A stretch of 64,000 nucleotides of DNA from Favolaschia claudopus (lineage: Eukaryota > Basidiomycota > Agaricomycetes > Agaricales > Mycenaceae). Each line of letters opens with the position of its first letter. Position 1 is the stretch's first letter. Location of the stretch: contig JAWWNJ010000060.1 of the NCBI GenBank assembly GCA_037176885.1, positions 1,302,001-1,366,000 of the forward strand, written 5' to 3'. The notes below the pieces were generated by a model, which ran no database searches, was not told the DNA's origin, and was given only the letters and a program-made list of their open reading frames with translations. This document shows, piece after piece, positions 32,076 to 44,373 of the stretch. The position numbers and the translations under genes were made by a program.

Positions 32076-34527
32076 ATACAAATGCTGTCTGCCTCGTAAG
32101 CCCCTCTTGCTCCCTCCGAGTCCACCTCTACACATATGAGCTCTCTGGTGGTTTTGTCGAGCAAATCTCCACCTTCTTCATCCGCCCCTCCATTCGGGTA
32201 TGCTCGTTTCATGTATTTCCAAAACCCCCACCCAATACTCACATTGCCCGCGTTCTCTGCTGGGTAGAGTGTCGATCAGTGAATTGCCTTCTTCGTCCCC
32301 CCCTTCATTCCCGTATGCTCGTTAAGGTTGGACACGGGTCCACCCGCGGGTCCCAAAAGCTGACCCGCACCCGTACCCGGCAGTACCGTACCCGTGCCAG
32401 ACCCGACCCGTAACCCGCGCGGGTTACCCGCGGGTTCGGCAAGACCCGCGGTATTCGACGGGTCAGCAGTAAATTCGGCAACGGCAGGCATTGAACCATG
32501 ATTTTACCTCAAATTGATGGTTTCCTAGGTCGGCGGCGACGCTGTTTCGGACTCCACAGTGATTTCCGAAGTGATTTGGGACTGATTGATGGCACAATCG
32601 ATAAGCGGCAGAGGCGGAACGTGAATTGCCGTCGTCGGCCGACCTTAGCCGAGGCCCGCGGGTCTACCCGCCCGGGTACGCGGTATGGCGCGGGTCAGCG
32701 AAAGGTCGACCCGTACCCCTACCCGCAAGACCCTCGGGTACGATACCGCGGGTATACCCGATACCCGTGTCCATCCTTAATGCTCGTTTCATGTATTTCC
32801 AAAACCTTACTCACGCTGCTTTGGACGCATTCAGATCAACATCAACAACTCAAAAATCATCTGTAAATCAGCCAAGCACCCCTATTACAAATGCTCCAAT
32901 ATCGCCGTGCGTTGTATCCTTTCTCACAAGAGGCATTCGGTGTCAATAACACTGTGAAACCGTGCATTAGATTCACTACTCACTGTGGCCGGCAAACCCC
33001 GTGAATTTCACCTAGTTGATTCACCTCATTTTCGGGGGAAATTCACCCGAGAACCAGGTGAGTTTCACTGGAAAGTTGTGAATTTCACCCAGTTCAATTC
33101 ACGTAGTTGGACTAAGTGAATGGAACGTTTCATGGGGCTCATTCACTTAGTTTTGGAGTGAATTTCATGTGAAGTTCTCATGAAAAAGGATTCACTTGGT
33201 TCCTATTCATGTACAATACTCTTATATTTCACTTGTAAAGTCCATGAAAATCAAGTCAAAAGGGGTGAAAATGCTAATTTGCCGCTTGGGCCGACCAGTC
33301 TTCTCTGTTGCCTTCCTTCTACAGATTGTTTCAAGTTGTTGTTATTGCGCTAATACTCTAACATTCTATTTACTCTACTACTTTGATTCTAAGTCACAAA
33401 GTTCTCTAATTACAGTCGCATGGACTGTCTTTACCTTATGTGGAAATAACCAGTACTGATGACCAGAACCATGTACCTTGTTCGGGCCACCTTTGACCCC
33501 ATGAATTTCACGGGGTTGTTGGGTGAATTTCAAGGAATGGTCCCGGAGCTTGGAATGTCATTTTTTGGGCCAATTTGAGGGTATATTACTTCACTTGATT
33601 CTTGAGGGAATTTCACAGAGTTCGGATACCAGTCCAGTAGCTCGGATTCACACATTTCATTCACGATATGTTCAGGGGAAATTCACGTACTTGACAGGAC
33701 CCATACAAGCTACGTGAATCAGGTAAGTGAATGTTCAACTGCGTGAATTCGAATTCCCTTGAAAATGCAGTGAATCATCAAATTCACACAACGGCTAAGG
33801 GAAATTCACGGGGTTTTACGTCCTCAGTGTACTTCCAATAGCACCCAACACACAATTTCTCCTACATTCACACCAGATGCAAAAGGAGCACCGACGCAGT
33901 GAGCAGTTTTCTCTCCCTAATCGAATCCAGCTTGAAACCAATCCCGTGGATGGCAGTTTGAAACCAAGCATAGTCGCCGGAATCGTGGTCACCATCTTGA
34001 TCTTTCTCGTCGTCAGCGCCATCAAATTCATCTGGCACAGACGGCGTCATTCATTCATGAGAGCACCCCAACCACGGGCAGGAGCGGAATCCCGATTAGA
34101 TCCTAGATCGATATTCCCCTTCGCTCTCCCCACACCCACCACCTCGTCTTGGAACAGAGATGCTGCACGCCAGACGATAACCGACAAACACAACGTAAGC
34201 GTGAGCCGTCCTCTCGCTCAGAGGGTACTTCAAAACGAGCTCGACGCAGTGAGAGACAAGGTCGTGGAACTGGAGGAACAAGAGATGCGTCTCGCGGGGC
34301 CGGTATCCGAATCGGTTGCGAGGCAGAGATGGCGCTCAGATTCCATCAGGGAGGTACCTGAAGAGGCAGCGTCACAAGGAGATCTTGCGGTGCAGCTTCA
34401 AGCAGCGAGGGAGGAGATAACTTTGCTCGTTCGGCGGATTGACGAGCTGAATGCGGATAATGCGGAGGTTCTAGCTTTCGGGTGGGGAAGGAGTCGAGAG
34501 AATGAACCTCCACCAGATTACGAGTAG
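32076..34527 (+). CDS. Paralog A: single-pass membrane protein with PPxY tail, disrupted by two MITEs
   Basis: The last exon, 33957-34527, follows a 58-nt intron (GTGAGC...TGGCAG) and begins LKPSIVAGIVV, a transmembrane helix followed by HRRRHSF. It continues with the family motif RSIFPFALP, a stretch likely to form a coiled coil (VVELEEQEMR; LQAAREEITLLVRRIDEL), and ends GWGRSRENEPPPDYE. PPDY is a PPxY motif at the very C-terminus. Upstream exons encode Ser/Thr-rich linkers like those of paralog B. The stretch contains a hAT-like MITE in an intron (32323-32779) and a CACTG-ended MITE (32981-33829), and the frame between some 5' exons does not close. Either splicing skips these parts or the gene is decaying. 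The C-terminal exon itself is intact. Function unknown; a WW-domain partner such as an Rsp5/NEDD4-type ubiquitin ligase is inference from the motif. Confidence 0.6.
32323..32779. mobile_element. hAT-like MITE, 457 bp, 8-bp target duplication
   Basis: Ends read TAAGGTTGGACACGGGT (left) and, inverted, TAAGGATGGACACGGGT (right): 16 of 17 identical. Direct repeat ATGCTCGT flanks it (32315-32322 and 32780-32787). The interior near both ends is packed with ACCCG/CGGGT words, typical of subterminal repeats of hAT elements. No coding capacity. It sits 8-9 bp into an intron of paralog A, just after the splice donor GTATGC. Confidence 0.85.
32981..33829. mobile_element. CACTG-ended MITE, 849 bp, TACT target duplication
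   Basis: The left end reads CACTGTGGCCGGCAAACCCC then GTGAATTTC; the inverted right end reads CACTGAGGACGTAAAACCCC then GTGAATTTC. Flanked by TACT on both sides (32977-32980 and 33830-33833). Terminal CACT plus a 2-4 bp duplication points to the CMC (CACTA/Chapaev) superfamily. GTGAATTTC/GAAATTCAC words recur many times within ~250 bp of each end. No transposase frame. Inserted in the ectodomain-coding part of paralog A. Confidence 0.85.
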
Positions 34528-34689
34528 ATATCATTCGCATGTAATTACCGAAACACAAAAGGCGTTGGGTTCTGAGGGGTTTTAATTCTTGAAACGGCTG
34601 GATCGGATCATGGACTGAACGTTGAAAATCTGCATGGCGGAGAACGTCTGTGCAATATCGTATGAGCCTAAATCAAGGTTGAAACTGCA

Positions 34690-37600
34690 ATCGGAGAAAA
34701 ACTGAGTGGAGTTCAAGATGACTTTAAACTGCGGCCGAAATTCGAGTCGGGACGGAGGAAGGACGAAAACCAGCAAAACACTTCAAGCGACGCTGCCGAC
34801 TTCGTTTCAAGATGGTCATACAGTAAATTTAACATCGTCCTCTATCCCCCGCTTTGCTTTGAGACGACCGAGGCATCGTCCAATTGGAATGGCATTGGTA
34901 ACATCGAGATAAAGTCTCAGATAGTTTGAAACAGCGGAGAGGAGATGAGCTGCGACACGAGAATCGACTGCATTCTATACGAGTTTGCTGATATTTATCT
35001 GAGAAGGCACTGCCTTCTTAATCGGGACATGGAGCGACAATACACATCTTTCCCAATACTTACACCGCGGCAGGTCACGACAAGGCGAAGGGGGTAGGGG
35101 TAGACGATCACCCAATGCAGGTACGTTGCGCAGCTTCTTCCGCTAGGCACCCAGCGAACAGCCCGAAAGCTGTCAGCGGCAGCGAAAAACCAAAGCAGGA
35201 AAACGGGGACGGTATTTTCTCCTCCCCACCGCCTGTCGATACTCTCGCAGCCAGCGCCGCGGAGTCACTCTTTTGCAAGGAACACGTCGTCCTCTGCGCA
35301 GGACATCGACCGCGGGGTACGCTCCTTCTGCATATCATCATGTTTTCGACACTGCCTTGACGTAGGTATGAGGGAACCGGGGGGGGCGCGGGCGGCGCAA
35401 GTGCATTCCGATACGGAGTGAGGTGGAGAAGGAGGATGGGATATAGTATGTCAGAGGGCACCGGGCGGGAATAGCAGGCCGAAGTACAGCTGCATCGCGT
35501 CCGTCGACGAGGATGAGCGGCCTACACGGGCAGACGAAGGCGAGGAGGACGCAGCATCGCCTATTATCAATCATATCGTACCTCCTATGCGACCGCGGGA
35601 GGGGCGGGAGACGGTAGAGCCGGTAGCAAACAGAGTAGACGGTAGCAAAGGAGGAGATGAGGAGAGATTAGCGGGCGGGGGCAGGGAAAGCTTAATCGAG
35701 GTGCGGTCGACATCCCCCCGACGCTGCCCATTCGACGCTCGTACGTCGAGACACAGCTCTCCAACGGCTTTCAATCGATCGATAGCGGTGCTCGCAGAGA
35801 GCGCAGTAGACCTCTCCCGAATCGAATCGAAGAGCCTCCCCAGCATACCACGTACACGCTCTCCCCCGCCAAGATCGCCACGCAGGAGCGCTCAATGCCC
35901 TCGACCTATCCCCGAGCGTCGAAATCCCTCCCACCTACCCTTTCCCACTGCACGCGTTTCCAGCGCCCCAAACCCCTCCAAATCGACGAAACGCTTGCAC
36001 GCCCGTCGCCGAGACATCTTCAAGCCTGCCCGCCGCAGACGCTCGTCACCCGCGCCGCACGCACATCTCCGCAAGCACAAGCTACGCTCGCGTACCAGAG
36101 GTGCACGGACCCTTGCATGCAAGCTTCCGTCGACACGAGCAAACGAAAGTGGGATGTATCCCCGCGTGGGTGTTACTGGGATATTGACGCCGTCACCGCG
36201 GTCGTGGAGCACAGCAGCGGACCCAGCGTACTCATGCAGAGGCATAAGTACAATATGGAAGAGAGGTCGGCGAGGACGTCGGCGCAGCGGGAAATGCGAA
36301 GGTCGGAATCCGAAGCGTATGCGGGGACGCCACGAGAGAATGTGCAGGAAGATGCAGATGATGCTCCCCGGATGCGAATAACTAAGTCGGTGCAGGTGAG
36401 CATATGTATCCTTCTAGAAAAACGGGAGATCACATACCTCAAGCCTTCCTGCAGCGGCAGCATACCTCCCACGTCCCGACTACGAGAACGAATCGATCTG
36501 CCCGACCGTCAGCTAACGCCGCAGGGCTGATGTGAAAGCATACCGAGATAGCGAGCGAAATGCTCAAACCGAGAGCGTGCCTTCCCTCGCTCCTGCTTCT
36601 TCCTCCTTCCCCTCACCCTCATCCCCGTCCTCCTCTTTTCCCTCGCCCCCACCTTCTCCCCACTCCCTCGTCCCTCCGCTCACTTTCTTCGTGAATACGA
36701 CCCACCGACGCGGTGCCTCCGCCGCCGTTATCACGATAACTTCGGTGATTTGCAAAGAGCGGACATCTAGAAACGCATCACGATCACCGTCAGCACTCGA
36801 AAAGAGACGGGACGGGCGTGCGTACCTGACGTACAACGAGGACGACGGTGGAAAGGCTTAGGGTAGATGAGACTTGATTTGCGGGAATGAAGTATGTAAG
36901 AAAGCACTCTCGAGAATGCGAACCAGTATGGACATGACGGGCTGTGAGGTGAGGTGAGGAGGTGGAGGCAAAATGGGAGACATGAGTAGCAAAGAGACAG
37001 TGCGGGGAAGGGGAGGCATATGTGCGTGCCGATCGATAGTAGGTAGATGTACGAGTACGAGGATAGAGGAGAGCTAATGGGTGCGTTGGTATGTGTGAAT
37101 GGGGAGATGACAACGTTGAGGTGCAGGGAGGAACGTAGAAAGCGCATGAATAGGCGAGGAAGGGATAGAGAAGAGGAATGTAGCGATGTACGTGGATTGT
37201 ACGGCGAGAGAGGTCACCGAGACCTCTACCAAGCAGGTCAGCGAGGAGGCGGTAATAATCCATTGACTACACTCACTCCTTCTTCACCCACGAGGACGAC
37301 GCGCAAGTCAGAGCGAGAAATCACTTTTCAGTAGGAGCTGCTTGCAACGAGACTGAGACAGAGCTAGAGCAGCGTCAGTTTCTGTCACAAGCTATTGAAG
37401 GCGACAGTAACGCACGGGCCCGGGGAAAGCGATGGCGCAGATACGAGATGCTACCGACCGCGAAGGCATCGAGTCCCGCTGTCACCAGCAACAGCAATGA
37501 GCGCAGCGCGCTTCTTTTACCGCCCCCCTCGAGAAAGAGCGACAAGCAGGTCTTTCCCGAGTAAGCAGGGATTGGCGGCTAGTGGAGCCGTCCCTCCTTC

Positions 37601-37908
37601 AGAGTCCAGATTGGGGCGAATTAGTCCGACGCCGTTTACAGTGCATCGATCCATTCAAAAACCCAAGAGGAGCCATCTATACCTCGTCTCGCCACGGAGA
37701 ATAACGACGCGGACGGTGTAGTTTGATGTTGAATTTGTTAGGTCACCGTTCGCTATGCGCTTTGCAAAGCGCAGAAGCTGGCGTTTGTAGCAAGTTTGTA
37801 GCGCGTCGGCCACAGCGACGAGAAGTGAGTCGGAGAAGCGGGTGACTGGACAGGAACAAGCGTGACCGTGTGAGATGTTTCTAACCCTAACCCATACTCC
37901 TTCCTGCC
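34690..37908 (+). repeat. Segmental repeat, copy 2, ending in a telomere-like motif
   Basis: Second copy of 28860-30790, longer at its right side. A 264-codon basic frame starts at 35587 (Arg/Ser/Pro-rich, no motif). The right part 37390-37893 aligns with 51470-52029 of copy 3 (TATTGAAG.CGAC..TAACGCAC; TTGGCGGCTAG; CGTGACCGTGTGA) and ends CTAACCCTAACCC. The next bases TCCTTCCTGCC (37898-37908) are repeated at 42900-42910 on the far side of a 5-kb insertion. Confidence 0.65.
37881..37893 (+). repeat. Two-unit telomere-like motif
   Basis: CTAACCCTAACCC, two units of the TTAGGG-type telomere repeat common in fungi, at the right end of segmental repeat copy 2 just after the conserved CGTGACCGTGTGA. 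Confidence 0.6.
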
Positions 37909-40900
37909 GAGACCGCAAAAAGTAACTTGGGTGAGCTTACTTGTACTTTGATGGACGGTTCCGCTGGCTGGGGTTACTTTACTTAACTTGACTTGACTTT
38001 ACTTAACTTTACTTGACTTTTCCCACGCTTGGCGAAACTAACTTGTACTTGTACGGTTATAATGTGATGCAATTTGGGACATCTGAGACCATTTCTGACG
38101 CATCTTTCAGTCATTTATAGGCAGTACTTGGTCTTCCAGGTGCTCAGTTCTCCTTGTAAGTCATATATTAGGACAATGATATCCTTGTCACGTTGTTCGC
38201 AGGTGATTTCAATTGTCCGAAGTGATAGATGCCTACCCAAGCACAAACAAGAGTCAAATAGGTTATCGGAAGGACCCAGGACAATGTGATCAACCACCCA
38301 GTTTGCAATTACGCTGGCATGAATAATTTCCGAATTAGGCAATCTGCGTAGTTGTTTGCGGTCGCTCAGAATACAGATTATTTCATGGGAGGAGCGCAGC
38401 TCAACGTATATATTGACCTACTGCACACACCAGTAGGTACAGGTGGTAAGTTAGTGCTTCCCTTGGCCGCAACTTAGTCAAAACTTACCATCAGGTGTAA
38501 TACCGCTCAACGACTAAGTCTCCATTGTGTCACTAAAATCAGTTTTGAGGGACTCAAACTTACTCAATATCGCAGTAATACAGGTAACTTCACTTTACTG
38601 CACTTTACTTTACTTGACTTAGCTATACTTAACTTTACTTGACCGGCCAAGTACATCAGCAAAAGTAACTTATGCCATCAGATGGCATCATTTACCGCCA
38701 AGTTCCATCAATTACCGCCAAGTAACCCAGTTAATCCCCCGTTACAGTAATACACGCGGAGCTGTCAAACGGCTGATCGGCACTGGTCGGCATTGTTGAT
38801 CGGTATCAGCCAGTGGTCTTCAGCGAGGCGTAAATGGCTTCTGTTGGGAGCCGTTGGGTTCCACTGGCTTCCATTGGCTCAAAGTCCACTGAAAGCCATT
38901 GTCTTCCAACGGCTTCCGGTGGAATCCATTGCTCTATTTTTTTGTCAAATGTCGAGAAAACTCGTGCTTGTGAAGTTGAATTGATTCCGTTGCGCTTCAT
39001 AATACTATGGCATTTCACGTCACAAGGTCGGCTTGCGGGTACATATATTCTGATGTAGAGTATGCCTACCTATTTCACTTTCACAGTGTGGTCGATATAT
39101 CACTCAAAACCTTCACTGGCATGCTTCGGAGTTCGCATTGAACAGGACGGGAAATTGAACCGAAGAATTGCACCGGAGACATCTGAACGGAGATTCGGCG
39201 CGAGTAATTGAGGCTCAAGTACTTGTAAAGATTACTCTGCTTCACAGAGAATGCCTTTGACTCTTCGGTGATGGTCGAAATCAGCTTCGGGGTTCACTGA
39301 TGCGTATTATGAAGTTACGTTCATGCATGCTTTCCAAACTTGAACTAAATCAAACAAGGAGCGACTTGGGAGCGACGAGGACTGGTATCTCAATTCAAGC
39401 CTTTTTTTGAGCTCGAAACCCACCGATTTCCATTGTTTTCCGATGGAGTCTGCCGTATTGGCTGCCGCTGATGATCACCGGAATTCAGTGCCGGCACTGA
39501 CTCCCATCATCAATCGATGGCCGCCAACAGCCAACGGCGGCCACTGGTGGCCGCCAGTGACTTTCCTAGTGATGGGTGTATTACTCCCCCGTTACCGCAA
39601 CTGAAATGGATTTTGAGGCATATGATTAGTGATTTGAGTGTATTCTGACTCCTACTGCATGATATCTAGCTATAGATCTGCGTGTTATGGTTGAGTGTTT
39701 GATTGCTCAATGCTTGCTCAAATCGCTTGTACAGTTGTACTTCCTTACTTTGATGATACTTTCCACAAACCAATCCTTCTTCAATGCACATCAGAGCCTA
39801 CAAATTGCGGCTTGAGGATTAATATTCTGGGTTTTGCGCTCCAAGACAAGATAATCATCTCTTCACGGTATTCTAGTCCATGTTTGACTACATACTGATT
39901 CAACTCGCATGACTCTCCAGTGCAATCTTGAACTTAGCAAGCTGAATACCAGATATTTCTCTGCAACTCCCAATGCGGAATAAAGGACCTACGGCTTCGA
40001 TGTCAGCGATAAACCGTGCTATTCATTTCCGTTTCACCGCCTACTTTTGCACGAAGTTGACCCCCATCTTGCTCCCAAAGCTCTGCTGGAATCGACAGGT
40101 ATTCAAGCTAGCTCAAGTCGAAAAGGAAGTCAGTTAGCTACCTGTTACTTACTAAGTTACTGGGGGATTTTGGAACATTAATTTCGCTGCTGAACACCAT
40201 TCTCTCTCGACATCAGCAATACTCAATCCGAGCGAAGACCCCACAGTGAGTAGTGTACTTATGGTTTACTTTAGGTACCGCACTTTACTTGACTTTCATT
40301 CTCTTCTCATCTCTTGGTGTAGATACTTTGATTTACTGTACTTCCGCTTTACTTCACTTTGAGTTACTGTAAATTACTTTACCCAGTAAGTACCTTTCCG
40401 TAGTACTCCCGGTCTCAAGGGTTACTGTAGTACTCCACTGTACCGTTCTGTTCTTCCTGCGGCTTCGACCAGCTAACAGCTCGGTGGAGGGGCCGAATCT
40501 CCGTTGACTGGCCGGCAGACATGAGGCATGTGTCGGAGCCTCGGAATTGATCTGCGGAAGTCGCAACACGGCCGGCATGTTGAAATCGGAGTTCGTCCTT
40601 TGGTATCAAACTTAGCTCGACGCACAGGGAAGAAGGCAGCTCACTTTGGGTGACTCTAAAGTTCCCACCGCATTGCCTAGATAAACGTTTCGTTGGATCC
40701 TCGGTGTGTCTAATGTAGGAGTGCTTGACTTCTACATCTCTAAGTTCGATCTGAGTGGCGCCGTCGCGATGTTTACCTTCGCTCTCTTTGCTTCCCTTCA
40801 TTTACTTTACTTTACTCTACTTTACTGTACTCTGAACTCACTTTACCTTGCTGTGTTTTGCTGTATTTCGCTGTAACTGTAGTACTGTACTTTTACTTCA

Positions 40901-42899
40901 CCGTTACCTTGCTTTACTTTCTTTTTCTTTACATAACTTATCACATTTTATTTCGGACCCTCACTTGACCTCAGTGACGGACTTACTCAATATGGAATGG
41001 GGTTTAACTTGTTGCGTAGCAAACCAGTGACAGCTAGGACAGATTTCCTTGGTTACTCGTACTTACTTACCTGAGCGACCTCAAATTCTCTTCGCTATGC
41101 GCCGAATTGAGCTTGACATGCTTTCCTTCATTTTACTTGAACTGCACTTTGCTAGTACTTGTCCTCATCTACTTCTAGTTTACTTGTTCCTCACCATATA
41201 GTCTCAATTATCGGATTCGGATGCGAAAGATAGGTCTGCGGAGAGCGTAACAGTGTCAAAGAAATTGGCTAAACACAGGATTCTCTGGAGGAGAAGTAGT
41301 CATAGATTTGGTTGAGTTTCGGGATATCTCTTCGAATGATACAAGCCTTGTTCTACTTCAACGTTAAACCAATACTTATAAGCAGTAATCTCACCAATCT
41401 TTTCTGGTACGCAGTTGAGGATACTTTACGCAGCTCGCTGGAAGTGCTGCAGACCTCACTCGCTGCCTGGTTGATCAAGTTTTCGTGTGGTGTACATGTT
41501 CCAGCAATTAAATTTGGAAGCAAGATCAAGTCTTCGGAGAACTGAGGTCAGAAAGTTGTCAGCCTATCGGGTCCTAGTACAATGCAGGTAAATGCCGGTC
41601 GCCTGAATTCGGTGCCAAAAGAATATTGATCAACAAAATGACAATAACTTCAATAGCATCTTACCTGCCCGAGTGTGAACGCCAAAACTTTGTGCTTATG
41701 AGTTTCACCGGAGGGAACCTTCACCGCTTACATCGATGGCCCCGAGATACGTTAGATTGAACGAAAAGGACATCTCTGAAAGTGACCTCGTCCGATTGGA
41801 ACGATTCCATCAAGGTACTACTAGCCGGATCGACGTTATATATCGGAATTCGAGCGCAGAAGAGCCGCGCTTGGGCGTGGTACACATAAGTGTACTTGAT
41901 TCTAACGATAGGAAAGTGTAGGAAGAAATGTACCTTCAACAACCGCTCTTCCCCCTCATCAAACACAAGGAGGAACCGAACCTGGAACTTGTATAAATTC
42001 GAATGCAATGTGAGCGAGTTCACGAAGCAACAAAGAATTAACCTTGGGTCGGAAGATATGTCCTCACCGTTTTTGCACTGGGTATAGTGTGACGAATCCC
42101 AACTCGATAACGGGAAGAGCCTAGAGGGCCCGGGTGCGATAAGGAGGATAGTACTTGACCTCCTCAACAATCCACAAGGGGCAGGTTGTAGTGGTATGTG
42201 TTGTTGTGGGTATAACTGAGTATGGTCATTATCATCGAGGTTAAGATCGCGAGAATGGGTGATCGGACATCTTGACGAAACGAGGACGGGGAACAAATTC
42301 AACAAAAGCATAGTGAGATCAAGATTCTGCGTCACTAGGGGTATTTCTTTGGGCGTTGACGGGGTACTTATTGCTTCCCCTCGGGCGAGTAAGGGAAGAA
42401 GAATCTCCAGAGATCAGGAAACTTGAGTGAAATAAGGTCGTACGGCGCGAAGGAGCGCGAAAAACAAATTGAACCATGAAAGGAGAGACGAAGAATGGAA
42501 TGGTCACGCGTGACATGTTGATCTTTCACATGACTGCGCTCCCGAAACTCCGCTCTTGACGTTTACTTGCTCCTTACTTCGGTCAATACCCTACGTATAC
42601 GTTGCTTGAAAATGGCACCGGATAGCTCAATCTGGGACCTCAGATCACGTCTTTCAGCATATGCGGCCTCGATTCTCTTGGTTTCGTACCAAAATCCCGC
42701 CGTTTCATGGCTATAATACGGTAAATACGCCCTACAAAGAATCTACTTGAAGTTACTTCCAGTTACTTTTGCCAACTTAAAGGTGCTTAACTTGACTTAT
42801 ACTGTGCTTTTACTTACCAAGTTAACATCCCCAGCCATAAGTAAAGTAAAGTTAGTTTTGGCAGGCCAAGTTAATTTTGACAAGTTACTTTGGTAACCG
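37909..42899. mobile_element. ~5-kb ACTTT/ACTTG-rich insertion with 11-bp flanking duplication
   Basis: TCCTTCCTGCC occurs directly before (37898-37908) and after (42900-42910) this segment. Removing the insert and one copy restores homology with two other sites: 52017-52060 (CTAACCCTAACCC...CCTTGACTCTC) and 54523-54538 (GCCCTTGACTCTTACC, identical to 42908-42923). The two ends share AAAGTAACTTG in inverted orientation and a GGCTGGGG about 50 bp in. Pentamer-like runs of TTTAC/TTGAC fill 37960-38035, 38585-38645, 40265-40400 and 40800-41170. Frames inside are short; one 204-codon minus frame (41721-42335) has no motif. Probably a nonautonomous or decayed DNA transposon. The target length and TIRs do not fix a superfamily. 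Confidence 0.6.
38746..39585. mobile_element. 840-bp MITE with perfect 10-bp target duplication
   Basis: Ends AGTAATACAC (left) and GTGTATTACT (right) form a 10-bp perfect inverted repeat. The direct repeat CCCCCGTTAC flanks it exactly (38736-38745 and 39586-39595). The interior holds many CCACTGG/CCAGTGG and GGCCGCC words in both orientations near the two ends. No transposase frame. A 9-10 bp duplication suits Mutator-like elements, but the superfamily is not assigned. It is nested in the 5-kb insertion. Confidence 0.8.
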
Positions 42900-42972
42900 T
42901 CCTTCCTGCCCTTGACTCTTACCACTTGCTTGCCACCCACTCAATCGAAAAATAAAGGATCCAGCTCGTCGC

Positions 42973-43371
42973 ATGGGCTCTCTCTTATACTGGCTGGCTA
43001 TTGGGCTCATGTATATTTCTCCCTCTACTTTCGCCCTTGTTCCTGGGTTTCCTGACGCCGTTCGGTCTTCGAAAAGTTCGTCAAGACTCAAATTACGATC
43101 TTCACAACGGCCCGACGGGATAATCTTCGTGCCTCGCCTCGCCGACATAGATATGATGAAAAAAAACCCCTCCTCACTCACACCAATCTGTACATATGGT
43201 CTAGGGAGAAACAGTATGCTGCAGATGCGTCTTTGCAACCTCTCCGCTCTGGATTCCTCGCTCTCTCTATCCTGCAAAGCATTTTCAATCGGCTTTCTCT
43301 GTCCGTCCCGCGCCAGTGTCGCTCAAACTCGTGGCCTCGGATGCTCACCCATATATATGGAGTTTACTTGA
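42973..43371 (+). CDS. Short secreted-protein-like frame, uncertain
   Basis: The frame starts MGSLLYWLAIGLMYISPSTFA, which looks like a signal peptide with a plausible cleavage after TFA, then LVPGFPDAVRSSKSS. The downstream part (132 codons in total) loses clear coding character and several alternative frames overlap. It lies between the 5-kb insertion and paralog B and could be a first exon of something. No family recognised. Confidence 0.3.
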   Translation: MGSLLYWLAIGLMYISPSTFALVPGFPDAVRSSKSSSRLKLRSSQRPDGIIFVPRLADIDMMKKNPSSLTPICTYGLGRNSMLQMRLCNLSALDSSLSLSCKAFSIGFLCPSRASVAQTRGLGCSPIYMEFT

Positions 43372-44373
43372 TCACACTTATAATCCGAGTGGCGAAGAAT
43401 CTGACAATGGAAGCGGGCTGAGCGCAGCACAACTCCTTCGATCCTTCGATCTTTCAGCTCCCAAAAATCTCAACGTACTTCGAAGTTCCGCAGACTGAGT
43501 AACGGCTAGGCGACAGACTGACAGTCCGTCGGCTGGACCTCAACAGCAACTCTCGATTTCCAGAATCTCTGCTGCATCTCTTGACTAGTTGAACGTATTC
43601 AGTTGCCTCGACTGAGCGAGTTATCTGCTGTTATCTGTACCGCGTTCCCCGAATCTCACACCTCGACGTGATATCATGAATCGAATTCATGATTAATTAA
43701 GGTCAAGATACTCTTTCTGCAATGGCTTTATATCGTGTCGACAGGCACGGGGGGCACCGTTCTCTAATTCCTCTCATTCGATTGACTTTCGGTATTCATC
43801 GAACCGAGCAGCTCCTACACTACTCGACGTACAACGCATGGGCTAATTTGCAATCCTACGGAATCAGACTCTCTCTAATTAACATGGGATTTAGAACCAT
43901 GGGATATCCTCTCCAACTTTCACGGGTAAGAATGTTCGTTCATCTTGCGGGGATGTCCATATCATACTTGCCCCAAAAATCCAGGTGGGTTGTTGTTAAC
44001 ACACCGGCTAGCAGCACTCAATCAACCTCCTCAGCGCTTTATCTCCCGTGGGAGGGTCCCTCTTTGCGACGACCAAATTCGGATCACAGCAGTCCAACTA
44101 TCTTACGGGAATCAAACAAAATTGGCTTTATCTTCCGTTCTCCAACACATACGATCTGAGGTATCATTGGACACACTACAAACTGTGGTGCGTCTCCATC
44201 TTACTTGCTGCAACGGCGCTAAGTGAGTTCTAAATAGTGTCTAGCTGAGAACCATCTATTCACACTACCGATACTATCCTTGTGGAATATTATCATGATT
44301 CTGTCAGGCCATAAACACAAAACCACTTCGATGAGTGAAGGGACTGCCGTATAAGTAACTTATCTTGCCCCAG

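Noticed and set aside
41721..42335. 204-codon minus-strand frame as a transposase remnant
   Set aside because: No catalytic or DNA-binding motif could be identified; left as part of the 5-kb insertion.
42600..42710. A-box/B-box-like pair (TAGCTCAATCTGG ... GGTTTCGTACC)
   Set aside because: No cloverleaf can be drawn and the B-box is imperfect.
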